Assembly (NCBI RefSeq): GCF_017571495.1
Contig: NZ_JAGETZ010000001.1
Span: 558,001-622,000 of the forward strand
DNA: 64,000 bases
Source: Hymenobacter negativus
GTDB lineage: Bacteria > Bacteroidota > Bacteroidia > Cytophagales > Hymenobacteraceae
Direction of reading: 5' to 3'
In this document: one piece after another, positions 1 through 7,170 of the stretch
Numbering within the stretch: position 1 is the first letter of the stretch
Layout of the letters: each line of letters opens with the position of its first letter
Notes under the pieces: model-generated
What the model saw: the letters and a program-made list of their open reading frames with translations, nothing else
What the model was told of the DNA's origin: nothing
Databases searched by the model: none
Made by a program: the position numbers and the translations under genes

Positions 1-74
1 TGTACTTGGCTGCTTTTTGTTGGTTGTTTGTGACAGCAGTTGTGCAATAACAGCAGCGCCGGCATTTAATAGTC

Positions 75-1448
75 ATGTTCCTCCTCCCTTCGTTGCATCG
101 CATTCGCCGGCTGCTACTACTGATTTTCGCGTTCCCCTGGGCAGACTTCGCACAGGGCGTCCCTCCCCCATTCGCCTGGTGCTGGCAACGAGGATTTTCC
201 GTCCCGGAAGGCCCGAACGGCGTGGTACTGGCCCTGGTGTGGGCGCACGGCAACCTCTACATCGGGGGCCGCTTCACGAGGGTGGGCGGGCTAGCCGCTC
301 GAAATGTCGCCCGCTGGGATGGCCACCGCTGGCACAGCCTCGGCCAAGGGGCGGACAACGGTGTCGGGGTGCCCTACCAGTACACCAATTACAGCAACGG
401 CCGGCAGTACCTGCCGACCGCCACGGTCCGGGCACTCGCGGTCGGCCCCAAAGGGGAGGTGTACGTCGGCGGCGAATTTGTGCAGGCGGGGCAAGTGGCG
501 GTCACCGGCCTCGCCCGCTGGGATGGCCGTCGGTGGGGCGTTGTCGGCGATTTTCGGCAGCGGGAGGAAGCCATCATCGCCCAGCGCGAGGCACAGGCGC
601 AGCGCCGCTGGGACGCCAACCAGCGCCGCCTTTACACGTCTGACTTCCAGCAACGCTACTCCAGCGTGCTGCCTCGGAGCCGCGCGGTGCTGGCGCTGGC
701 CGTGACCGCCACCGGTACGCTGTATGCCGGGGGCGACTTCCTGTATGCGGCCAGTACCTACCCAACCGACACCGCGGCCAGCAGCGTGGCATGCTGGGAT
801 GGCCGTGCCTGGACCGTCCCCGGCCGGGGGGTGCCGGGGACGGTGCACGCGCTCGCCGCCGCGGCGGATGGCCGGGTATACGCGGGCGGGGACCTCTGGA
901 ACGGGCAGCGGACCACCCCGGATGTGCGCGGCCGCGTGGCCTGCTGGGACGGGACGACCTGGACCACCATCGGCACGGCGCACAACGACTACGGCACGGA
1001 AATGGGCGCCGGCATCCCCGGCGTCGTCCACGCGCTGGCCGTGTTGCCCGATGGCACCCTCTGTGCCGCTGGCCGGGGCGAGGGCCACCGGTCTGTCAGG
1101 GGGGATACGGCCAATACCGTGGCGCGGTGGGATGGCCGCGCCTGGCATTGCTTCGGGCCGGGCGGGCTTTACCCCTACGCCACCATTTACGCGTTGGCTC
1201 AAGCGGCGGCCGGCCGCCTGTACGCGGCCGGCCAGCTGGTCGATTCGGTGGGCGGACGGCCTCGTCTGCTACGCTGGGACGGCCACACGTGGCGACAACT
1301 CGGGCCGGCTGAGCCGGCGGCCGCTATTAACACGGTCCAGGCCCTGGCCGTGACACCCGCCGGTAAGGTGTTCGCCGGGGGCCACTTTCAGGACAGCAGC
1401 GCCCACCCGGTTATGCACTACTTGGTCCGCTGGGCCAGCCGGCGCTAG
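75..1448 (+). CDS. Secreted beta-propeller-like repeat protein
   Basis: 457 residues. An N-terminal basic stretch and hydrophobic segment (about residues 1-26) look like a signal peptide. The rest is built from about six repeats with the pattern V-x-ALAV-x(3-5)-G-x-[LV]-Y-x-GG-x-F followed by VARWDG or VACWDG and a Trp-rich turn. This is the blade pattern of surface beta-propeller proteins in Hymenobacter-type genomes. No C-terminal T9SS sorting domain is visible, so how it is exported or anchored is open. The ATG at 75 is chosen because the signal peptide follows directly. The role is unknown; a binding or adhesion scaffold is an inference. Confidence 0.75.
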   Translation: MFLLPSLHRIRRLLLLIFAFPWADFAQGVPPPFAWCWQRGFSVPEGPNGVVLALVWAHGNLYIGGRFTRVGGLAARNVARWDGHRWHSLGQGADNGVGVPYQYTNYSNGRQYLPTATVRALAVGPKGEVYVGGEFVQAGQVAVTGLARWDGRRWGVVGDFRQREEAIIAQREAQAQRRWDANQRRLYTSDFQQRYSSVLPRSRAVLALAVTATGTLYAGGDFLYAASTYPTDTAASSVACWDGRAWTVPGRGVPGTVHALAAAADGRVYAGGDLWNGQRTTPDVRGRVACWDGTTWTTIGTAHNDYGTEMGAGIPGVVHALAVLPDGTLCAAGRGEGHRSVRGDTANTVARWDGRAWHCFGPGGLYPYATIYALAQAAAGRLYAAGQLVDSVGGRPRLLRWDGHTWRQLGPAEPAAAINTVQALAVTPAGKVFAGGHFQDSSAHPVMHYLVRWASRR

Positions 1449-1599
1449 GACTACTGGCGTCCGCTGGTTTCGATGATGCGGAGCGGAGCTTCTGCTTACG
1501 GCGCAGGGCGCTACCCGACCGCTTGCCGGCTAACGAGCGGGCATTTCGTGAAAACCTGGAATACTTCTCTTCTATGGGCCGGGCAGCCTACGGAAAGGA

Positions 1600-1654
1600 G
1601 TTTAGCAAAACGGTCCGAAAGTAAAACTGCTTTGTTTAGAATAACGAGGGATAG
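1600..1654 (+). repeat. Cassette-boundary repeat R1 (long form)
   Basis: Left arm GTTTAGC then AAAACGGT, right arm TAACGAGGGATAG. The centre is enlarged, with a GTAAAAC / GTTTAG stem around TGCTTT. It is one of about twenty same-orientation copies that delimit single genes in this window. Confidence 0.6.
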
Positions 1655-1659
1655 CCTAC

Positions 1660-2010
1660 TTATCTACACCCCCTCATCATGTACGGGTCTTCCCCATCAT
1701 GAATGGTATAGGTAAAGTCTTTGTCGGCAAAATCCATATCCGCGCTATTGCTGGGCGTCAGGGAATGGAAGGAGCGGACATCGATGGTCGCCAGGCTGAT
1801 GCCTTGGCGGGAAGAAGGACAATTTACTTCACCATCCATCCAAGTCAGATACCGGTCACCGGCAACGACAAACCGCTCGTTGGTGAAATAAGTAACCCGT
1901 AGCGGCCCCTTTAGCACGGTGGAGAAGCGGAAATTCGCTGCCCGAAAAAGGCCATAGCCGGCGGCCATCAGGCCGAACAGCGTTAAGGCTTTTACAGTCG
2001 TGTTCATCAT
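1660..2010 (-). CDS. Small hypothetical protein with one N-terminal membrane segment
   Basis: 116 residues from the ATG at 2010 (a second ATG follows directly). A hydrophobic segment covers roughly residues 5-25 (LTLFGLMAAGYGLF), followed by a polar domain rich in Thr, Asp and Phe. No family is recognised. It is the only gene between repeats R1 and R2 and runs opposite to the repeat orientation. An in-frame extension to 2043 is possible but would put polar residues before the membrane segment. Confidence 0.55.
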   Translation of the reverse strand: MMNTTVKALTLFGLMAAGYGLFRAANFRFSTVLKGPLRVTYFTNERFVVAGDRYLTWMDGEVNCPSSRQGISLATIDVRSFHSLTPSNSADMDFADKDFTYTIHDGEDPYMMRGCR

Positions 2011-2056
2011 GCTAGCTGGTATTGCGCTACTTGTTGCTTCCAAGATGCAAATGAGC

Positions 2057-2093
2057 GTTCAGGTAAACGGTCGTGGCCTAAACGCGCTCCGTT
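2057..2093 (+). repeat. Cassette-boundary repeat R2 (diverged)
   Basis: The left arm GTTCA, three bases, AAACGGT is intact. The right arm is diverged (AAACGCGCTCCGTT). It lies just upstream of the gene ending at 1660. Confidence 0.45.
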
Positions 2094-2132
2094 CAAAAAC
2101 AGGAGCTGTTGCCTGAACGAAGGACACCTACC

Positions 2133-2387
2133 TTATTTCTTCACCTGGGGGAGGATTGGAATTCGGTTAGGTCCATCAGCAGGGCGGCCAGAGCGGCGAA
2201 AGGCGGCGGTGTCCATTTTAACAGCTAGGGCCGGCGCCGTGCGTTTTGGAGCGGCTGCGCCGTTGGGGCGCGGCACCCCTTTCCCCAAGTGGGCTTTGGG
2301 TGCAGGGACGGGCCTTGTTTGCGCGGAAGCGGGCCAGGAAAGGCTCAGGAACATGAAGCCAAGCAGATACAAAGGTGTGCGTTGCAT
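2133..2387 (-). CDS. Small secreted Pro/Ala-rich hypothetical protein
   Basis: 84 residues: a clear signal peptide (MQRTPLYLLGFMFLSLSWPASAQ) with a likely cleavage after ASA, then a short basic, proline- and alanine-rich mature chain of about 61 residues. No domain is recognised, and compositional bias weakens the coding call. It is the only candidate gene in the R2-R3 interval. Confidence 0.5.
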   Translation of the reverse strand: MQRTPLYLLGFMFLSLSWPASAQTRPVPAPKAHLGKGVPRPNGAAAPKRTAPALAVKMDTAAFRRSGRPADGPNRIPILPQVKK

Positions 2388-2439
2388 AACCAGGGGAAAG
2401 GTGAATGAATGAAGGTACTAAACAGGACTAGCATGTACC

Positions 2440-2480
2440 GTTCACTCAAACGGTCCGAATGGAATAACGAACCATTTTAC
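2440..2480 (+). repeat. Cassette-boundary repeat R3
   Basis: Left arm GTTCACTCAAACGGT, then CCGAATGGAA, then right arm TAACGAACC. Same orientation as R1, R2, R4 and R5. Confidence 0.55.
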
Positions 2481-2511
2481 ATACTCTAACTAGGTTTCGG
2501 CGGAAGGTGAA

Positions 2512-2880
2512 TCAAAAGGTAAAGTGGTAGCCCATTACCGTTTTTTTAAATAACGAGTCGTAGTACTGTTTGCTCACAGGTTGAGCATAGTAGCCTCTAT
2601 TTTCCAAGATGTTGACCACCGTATAAATCACCTCCTGGCCATTCCCTCGTTGCGTGGCAAAGATGTAAAAGCAATTGCCCTGCACTTCCAGTAAATCCCC
2701 TTCCACGATTACCGAATAGTTCTCTTCGGGTTTGCGGAAAAGTACGGACTTCCCGGATGCGCTTTCCGTTTCATCGACGTAATAACCAGCACACAGCGGC
2801 GTGCCACCTTTAGTGGCAGGGGCACAGGCACTCAAGCTGGCCGTAAGCCCAACTCCCAACAGCACGCAATGCCTGCTCAT
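2512..2880 (-). CDS. Small lipoprotein, unknown function
   Basis: 122 residues from the ATG at 2880. The N terminus is a lipoprotein signal (basic MSRH, hydrophobic VLLGVGLTASLSAC, lipobox S-L-S-A-C). The mature part has alternating hydrophobic and polar residues suggestive of a small beta-rich domain, and ends in YHFTF. An upstream in-frame start at 2925 would bury the signal peptide, so the internal ATG is preferred. It is the sole gene between R3 and R4. No family is recognised. Confidence 0.65.
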   Translation of the reverse strand: MSRHCVLLGVGLTASLSACAPATKGGTPLCAGYYVDETESASGKSVLFRKPEENYSVIVEGDLLEVQGNCFYIFATQRGNGQEVIYTVVNILENRGYYAQPVSKQYYDSLFKKTVMGYHFTF

Positions 2881-2938
2881 GTTATGTAGGACAGTAGCGA
2901 ATCCCTCACGAAAAAGCTGGGGCATATAGACGAACGTA

Positions 2939-2972
2939 GTTTACACAAACGGTGGTCTAAATTAACGAGCGT
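2939..2972 (+). repeat. Cassette-boundary repeat R4 (compact form)
   Basis: A near-consensus copy: GTTTACACAAACGGT, then GGTCTAAAT, then TAACGAGCGTA. The arms pair imperfectly (AACG with CGTT, and GTC with AAC-type bases inside). Confidence 0.65.
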
Positions 2973-3003
2973 ATTATTAGGTTCTGTCCAATGCTATGCG
3001 AGA

Positions 3004-3420
3004 TTAGGCGGGTGTCTCGTAGTCGAAATTGGCCCATGTAATTGCCCCGTTGACCCTAGTAAAGCGAAGCACGTGGTTGTAAATAGTCTCCACGCTGAAC
3101 TCCGGCTCTAACACGAACCACCACGTGGTGTTGTCGCGCTTAAGAGTGACCCCAAATAAGTAGTACATGGTCCGTATTTCGGCCAGCGGTTTCACCCAGG
3201 GCGTGCCCTCATACTTGCGGTAGGCCAACTGGTAGAGTTGCTCCAAGAGCGGATTAACCTCGGCGGCCAGTTCACGCACCAACGCCAGTTTGGGGGCCAG
3301 GCTTGCCGCGTCTGGGTCGCCCTCCACCGTTAACACCACCGCGTTAACCGAGGAAAAGGTATTCACGTGCCCGAACCATTCGCGGTCCTTTGCTTGATAC
3401 CGAAGGTCTTCAACTTGCAT
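3004..3420 (-). CDS. Hypothetical cytosolic alpha/beta protein
   Basis: 138 residues, no signal peptide or membrane segment. Notable features are a predicted helix around residues 40-70 (LAPKLALVRELAAEVNPLLE) and an aromatic-rich C-terminal half (TTWWFVLEPEF, ITWANFDYET). Size and composition resemble the small acidic proteins often found as immunity proteins or orphan cassette genes, but no family can be named. It fills the R4-R5 interval, with its start codon 2 bp from repeat R5. Confidence 0.65.
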   Translation of the reverse strand: MQVEDLRYQAKDREWFGHVNTFSSVNAVVLTVEGDPDAASLAPKLALVRELAAEVNPLLEQLYQLAYRKYEGTPWVKPLAEIRTMYYLFGVTLKRDNTTWWFVLEPEFSVETIYNHVLRFTRVNGAITWANFDYETPA

Positions 3421-3422
3421 TG

Positions 3423-3464
3423 GTTACAGTATAAGAAAACAGTGGTCTAAATTAACGAGGGATA
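3423..3464 (+). repeat. Cassette-boundary repeat R5 (compact form)
   Basis: GTTACAG, a six-base insertion, AAAACAGT, GGTCTAAAT, TAACGAGGGATAG. The last copy of the left block; the next recognisable copy is about 14 kb to the right. Confidence 0.6.
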
Positions 3465-3472
3465 GTTTTACT

Positions 3473-4147
3473 GTGCATATGAAAGGTTTCTTGTTACAGC
3501 TTCAGCGCCACCCTCAAGCTTCCATCACTTGCCGCACGGTGGTGGAGGATGGGGCATTCTTAATGCAAGTGGGACGCAAATTTTTTAGAACAACGCTAGA
3601 AGAAACCGCGCAGATACTACGCACGCCGGGGTTTGATGCGATGCCCGGTACGGAGCGATATGGGGTTATCATGAACGTCGTAAAAGCCCTTTCTTCGCTG
3701 GAGGAGGATAGTGCGGATACGACAACGAGCGAGACGAACGCAAGCAAGCCTACAACACAGAAAAGGCCCAGAACCAAGAAAGAAGGCTCTTTCTTAGCAA
3801 TTACCTTGACGCCTGGCCACTACACCTACGCCCGCAAATTGCGGGGCCTTTCAGCCTATGCGTTTTACGACCTGTTGACCACCGAGCCCCTCCAGCGAAA
3901 GGACGTAGATGCTTTTTCGCAATGCTCCCTTCTGCCTCCCCACGTGACCCCAACCCTCCGCGTCCTGGCGCTCTGCCTCTCCACCAGCGCCCTGCTCTGG
4001 GCCCCCGCCTGTTCCTCCAGCAGCGACCCGACCCCGCAGAACCAAGCCACCACCGGCAGCGTGACGGGCATCTTCTCCCCGCTCCTTGCTTTAGCCAGTG
4101 TCACGGCCACGCTGGCCCTAGGCACCTACTCGTTTGCCGCCAGATGA
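3473..4147 (+). CDS. Chimeric ORF: hypothetical protein joined to a lipoprotein N-terminal remnant
   Basis: 224 codons open, starting 8 bp after R5. Residues 1 to about 140 are a soluble protein with a polar Thr/Ser/Lys linker near residues 80-105. From about residue 157 the sequence changes into what looks like the start of a separate lipoprotein: VTPTLRVLALCLST, a hydrophobic stretch and the lipobox-like ALLWAPAC, followed by TGSVTGIFSP, the usual beginning of a carboxypeptidase-regulatory-type domain that is then lost. I read this as two broken genes fused in frame by recombination at the edge of the repeat block. The first part may still be expressed; the second is almost certainly a fragment. 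Confidence 0.5.
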   Translation: MHMKGFLLQLQRHPQASITCRTVVEDGAFLMQVGRKFFRTTLEETAQILRTPGFDAMPGTERYGVIMNVVKALSSLEEDSADTTTSETNASKPTTQKRPRTKKEGSFLAITLTPGHYTYARKLRGLSAYAFYDLLTTEPLQRKDVDAFSQCSLLPPHVTPTLRVLALCLSTSALLWAPACSSSSDPTPQNQATTGSVTGIFSPLLALASVTATLALGTYSFAAR

Positions 4148-4206
4148 AAAAACGCCAGAAATGAGCCAGAAAGCAGCAATGCCGGTCCTCGTTTCTGGCA
4201 TTTTTG
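4147..4206. terminator. Bidirectional intrinsic terminator
   Basis: AAAAACGCCAGAAATGAG on the left pairs with CTCGTTTCTGGCATTTTT on the right around a 22-nt loop. It has A-tract and T-tract ends, so it can work in both directions. Confidence 0.65.
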
Positions 4207-4213
4207 CGTTGCG

Positions 4214-4241
4214 TGGTACCCAGAGCCGGGACCGAACCGGC
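4214..4241 (-). other. tRNA 3'-half remnant (T-arm, acceptor strand, encoded CCA)
   Basis: On the minus strand a perfect 5-bp T-stem GCCGG/CCGGC encloses a TTCGGTC loop, followed by TCTGGGT, A and CCA. The variable-arm-like bases before it (CAGTAGGCGT) recall a class II tRNA such as tRNA-Leu. No matching 5' acceptor strand or D-arm is found in the next 130 bp, so this is not a complete tRNA gene. It may be the remnant of an attachment site or another decayed tRNA-like element of the neighbouring cluster. Confidence 0.45.
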
Positions 4242-4369
4242 ACGCCTACTGCACTTACCGAGCGGTTGGGCTCATCTGCCCCGCCGGACCGGCAGTGAAT
4301 ACCAGGCTCGGAGTATGAAATACTGGTCGGGTTGTTACATTGCACCCCAATACTTACCTGTTCCGGTTT

Positions 4370-4440
4370 GAAAAAGCCAGGTCAAGAGCGGCTTACTTCT
4401 TTTTCTGAAAAAAATAGCTGTTCAATTACCTGGTTTTTTC
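4370..4440 (+). other. Long hairpin carrying the motif shared with the tRNA-like genes
   Basis: A 13-bp stem (4370-4382 with 4428-4440, one G-T pair) closes a 45-nt loop. The segment CAGGTCAA, six variable bases, CTTACTTCT (4379-4400) also occurs inside the enlarged anticodon loops of the two downstream tRNA-like genes. The stem strand GAAAAAG echoes their acceptor strands GAAGCAG and GAAACAG. It may be a relative that has lost D- and T-arms. Confidence 0.4.
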
Positions 4441-4456
4441 GCGGCCGACGGTCACC

Positions 4457-4481
4457 AAGCTGCGTTGGCAGCTTATTTTTT
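4457..4481 (+). terminator. Intrinsic terminator before the first tRNA-like gene
   Basis: Perfect 7-bp stem AAGCTGC/GCAGCTT with a GTTG loop followed by ATTTTTT. It ends transcription from the 4370 hairpin region immediately before the tRNA-like gene at 4482. Confidence 0.6.
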
Positions 4482-4593
4482 GAAGCAGTAGCTCAGCGGT
4501 AGAGCATGAAACAGCGCTGGAATTATCCATCAGGGTCAACCAGCGCTTACTTCTGGGATTTTAGGGTCGTTGGTTCGAATCCAACCTGCTTCA
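4482..4593 (+). ncRNA. tRNA-like RNA 1 with a 47-nt anticodon loop
   Basis: 112 nt. The acceptor is GAAGCAG (4482-4488) with CTGCTTC (4586-4592) and discriminator A. D-arm GCTC-AGCGGTA-GAGC (4491-4505) has the usual GG. The T-arm is GTTGG-TTCGAAT-CCAAC (4569-4585), and the variable loop is GGGTC. The anticodon stem TGAAA (4507-4511) pairs with TTTTA (4559-4563), but the 7-nt loop is replaced by 47 nt (4512-4558) containing a perfect 8-bp stem (4513-4520 with 4540-4547). No CCA is encoded. It cannot decode as it stands unless the insert is removed, and the insert is far too short for a group I intron. It lies about 190 bp upstream of the RING/TerD-like gene, on the same strand. Confidence 0.7.
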
Positions 4594-4633
4594 CCCGGTG
4601 GTTTAGGTGTGGGGCACCTGGGCTACGCCTTTT

Positions 4634-4755
4634 GAAACAGTCGTCTAATGGCAGGACGTCGGACATCTATAGTTTTATTATTACCTAAGCCAGGTCAAGT
4701 AAGACTTACTTCTGAGCTTATTCCGAAAACGCTGGTTCGAATCCCGCCTGTTTCA
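4634..4755 (+). ncRNA. tRNA-like RNA 2 with a 58-nt anticodon loop
   Basis: 122 nt. Acceptor GAAACAG (4634-4640) pairs with CTGTTTC (4748-4754), discriminator A. The D-arm GTC-TAATGGCAG-GAC is of the tRNA-Gln/Glu type. The T-arm GCTGG-TTCGAAT-CCCGC has one mismatch. The anticodon stem TCGGA (4659-4663) with TCCGA (4722-4726) is perfect, but the loop is 58 nt and holds a hairpin: TAAGC/GCTTA (4686-4690 with 4716-4720), CAG/CTG and AAGTAAG/CTTACTT (4697-4711). Acceptor stem and inner motif are close to those of tRNA-like RNA 1. A T-run (4759-4764) follows, and the RING/TerD-like gene starts 28 bp after the RNA. It may be a free RNA or a leader element of that mRNA. Confidence 0.7.
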
Positions 4756-4783
4756 CACTTTTTTGCAGCTTTCCACCTGCTCC

Positions 4784-7027
4784 ATGAATCAAGCCCTACT
4801 GCAGGTTAGCCTGCGCCAGAAAGCTGTTTACGTTCCATCCGACGCTTCAACCAGCAGCCTGCCGGAGCCCCCTACCCTGCCCGATGCCACGGCCGTGCTG
4901 GTGGCCAACCTGGCCAAATTAGGCTATGGCGTTTCGGAACCGCTGCTGCGGGCGCTGGAACATACGACACCGGACTTTCAGGCGCAACTGCTGGAGGTGG
5001 TGCGCGAGGTGATGGGCGTGAAAAAGAACTGGACGCCGCTGGTGAAAGCCTGGGGCACGCCCACCGGCGAAAGCCGGCTGGACCATGTGCTGACGTTTTT
5101 CGCCAACGTTTTTCAGGCGAAGGGCACCCTATTACCCTGTGGCCACATCATTCCGCCCGATACCTTTCCGCTGGCTCGTTACAATGGCTGCCCGTTCTGC
5201 GGCACTCCCTTCAAGTTTGCTGAGATTGAACACGTAGGGCAAGGCAGCAAGCTGAAAGTACTGGACTTGTGGACGGAGGCTGACGTAGCAAACCTGCTTC
5301 GCGATTTACTGGCTTCAAAGACAGCGCTCGATGCCACGCAGGTGGACAGCCTGCGCCGGCTGCTGGCAGAGCTGCCGCTGCCCACGGAGGTGCCCATTGC
5401 CATGAAGGAAACCCGCCTGGCTGTGGTGGACGCCTACGTGCAGCTCGGCCAGCCCGCTCAGGCGCAAGCGCTGTTCTCGACGCCGACTGATGTTCTGCGG
5501 TACTTGTGGTATCAGAAAACCGGCTTATTGCAGCTGGTGGAGCCAAAAGTCATCCGGCAGCGCCGACAGAAAAACGCCCGTAGCATCGGCTGGTCGGTGG
5601 ACCGCAGCGCGCAGGCACAGGCGCAAGCCCGGGCCGACCTCAAGCTCAAATACAGCCGGCGCGAGGCCGCCATGGTGGCGAGCTGGCTGAATGCACTGCC
5701 GCAAAGCCCCGCGCAGCTCTGCGAAATCATGCACCCGAAACGGGGCATGTGGGTGCGCTTCATTCGGGCGCTGCGGCTGGCTGAATACAGCAAGCGGCCA
5801 GCGCTGGGCAAGCTGCGCGAAACGCTGGACGTGTTTTACAACCAAACGTACGAGGTATGGCAGGGGCGCGTCGACCATTTCCGGTTGCGGCTCGACGCCG
5901 ACCACACTTTTGCACTGCTGAAGCAGCGGCCGGGGCTGTTTGCCCGCTCGCTGTTTGCCAACATGCTTTGGTTTGGGGCCGAGCCCGCCGTGGCGGCGTT
6001 TGCCGAAGTGCTCGACCAAGTACCGGCCCGGCTGGTGGTTACGCTGGCGATGTACGCCGAGGACTATTTCATTCCTGGCAACAAGCGCACGGTGAAGCCT
6101 CTGGGTGGCAGCAGCAAGCAAATAAAGGCTAATCAGCTGCTGAAGAACTACACGCCGGAGGAACTGCAAGCCATGCAGGCAGCAGTGGTAGACTTGTGCA
6201 TGCTGGCCATGCGGCGGCGGTTTGCGGCCCTGCCTACACCGCACCGCACCATGTACATCGACCCGGCCTTGTTCAAAATTCCCCTGGCCATTGGCGACCG
6301 GAGCGACACGGTGCAGGACCTGCCGGCGGCGCTCATGGGCACCCGGTTTGCGGTGGAGGGCGAGGCAGTGCGCTTGTTTATGCAGTGGGGCGTGGGCCTA
6401 TCCGCGCAGCACCTGGACATGGATTTGAGTTGCACCATTGCCTATGCCGCTAAAATGGACCATTGCTCGTTTTCCCAGCTGGTCACGACGGGCTGCAAAC
6501 ACAGCGGCGACATCCAGTACGTACCCAACCAGGTTGGAACGGCCGAATACATCGAGCTGGACCTGGCGGCCCTGCAGCGGGCGCAGGCGCAATACGTCAC
6601 CTTCACGTGCAACGCCTACAGTGCCGGGGCGCTCAGTCCCAACCTCACGGTGGGCTGGATGAGCAGCCAGCATCCCATGCAGATAGCAGCGAGTGGCGTG
6701 GCCTACGACCCCTCGTGCGTACAGCATCAGGTGCGCGTGACGCAGAACCTGGCGAAGGGCCTGGTATTTGGGATTCTGGACGTGGCCCAGCGTGAGATTA
6801 TCTGGCTGGAAATGCCTTTCCAGGGCCAACTGGTGCAAAACCTGAACCAGGCCGGCGTGCAGACGCTGCTGCGGAAGCTGGAAAGCAAGCTGACCATTGG
6901 CCAGCTATTGACCGTGAAGGCTCAAGCCCAGAACCTGGAGCTGGTAGGGCATCCGGAGGCCGACGAAACATACACCGCCGCTTGGGCGCAGAACACCGCG
7001 ACAGTCACCCAACTCTTAGTCGACTAA
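4784..7027 (+). CDS. MXAN_6230/SCO0854-like RING, helical-repeat and TerD-like protein
   Basis: 747 residues from the ATG at 4784. A RING-like zinc site lies at C119-x-H121 and C136-x2-C139 (LPCGH, then NGCPFCG). Residues about 150-530 are alpha-helical and repeat-like (for example LLKQRPGLFARSLFANMLWFG), reminiscent of helical RNA- or protein-binding arrays. From about residue 545 there is a TerD-like beta domain (MDLSCTIAY, HSGDIQYVP, GTAEYIELDL). This order fits the family NCBI names after MXAN_6230/SCO0854, known from sequence only. The gene directly follows two tRNA-like RNA genes on the same strand, which suggests an RNA-handling or stress-response module. No partner protein gene is adjacent. 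Confident in the gene, moderate on the family, function inferred. Confidence 0.85.
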   Translation: MNQALLQVSLRQKAVYVPSDASTSSLPEPPTLPDATAVLVANLAKLGYGVSEPLLRALEHTTPDFQAQLLEVVREVMGVKKNWTPLVKAWGTPTGESRLDHVLTFFANVFQAKGTLLPCGHIIPPDTFPLARYNGCPFCGTPFKFAEIEHVGQGSKLKVLDLWTEADVANLLRDLLASKTALDATQVDSLRRLLAELPLPTEVPIAMKETRLAVVDAYVQLGQPAQAQALFSTPTDVLRYLWYQKTGLLQLVEPKVIRQRRQKNARSIGWSVDRSAQAQAQARADLKLKYSRREAAMVASWLNALPQSPAQLCEIMHPKRGMWVRFIRALRLAEYSKRPALGKLRETLDVFYNQTYEVWQGRVDHFRLRLDADHTFALLKQRPGLFARSLFANMLWFGAEPAVAAFAEVLDQVPARLVVTLAMYAEDYFIPGNKRTVKPLGGSSKQIKANQLLKNYTPEELQAMQAAVVDLCMLAMRRRFAALPTPHRTMYIDPALFKIPLAIGDRSDTVQDLPAALMGTRFAVEGEAVRLFMQWGVGLSAQHLDMDLSCTIAYAAKMDHCSFSQLVTTGCKHSGDIQYVPNQVGTAEYIELDLAALQRAQAQYVTFTCNAYSAGALSPNLTVGWMSSQHPMQIAASGVAYDPSCVQHQVRVTQNLAKGLVFGILDVAQREIIWLEMPFQGQLVQNLNQAGVQTLLRKLESKLTIGQLLTVKAQAQNLELVGHPEADETYTAAWAQNTATVTQLLVD

Positions 7028-7170
7028 TTTCCTTCGCAGCCCGGCAGTTTCTGCTGCCGGAGCAGGGGCAGCACTGCTGAAGCGCGGGCGGCATTTAGCA
7101 ACTTTGCGGGGCAATAGCAAAAGCCATTTGCGTTGGCGGAACGTGTATCCCGAAGCCTACGGGGTACAGT

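Noticed and set aside
291..1202. 303-codon antisense frame in the first gene
   Set aside because: Composition is that of a GC-rich shadow; the plus-strand propeller repeats are clear.
4482..4755. Ordinary tRNA genes with group I introns
   Set aside because: The inserts are only 40-51 nt beyond a normal loop, far shorter than any group I intron, and no intron core is visible.
7085..7110. Promoter-like TTTAGCAACTTTGCGG on the plus strand
   Set aside because: It faces the 3' end of the AraC gene and no plus-strand gene follows, so I do not list it.
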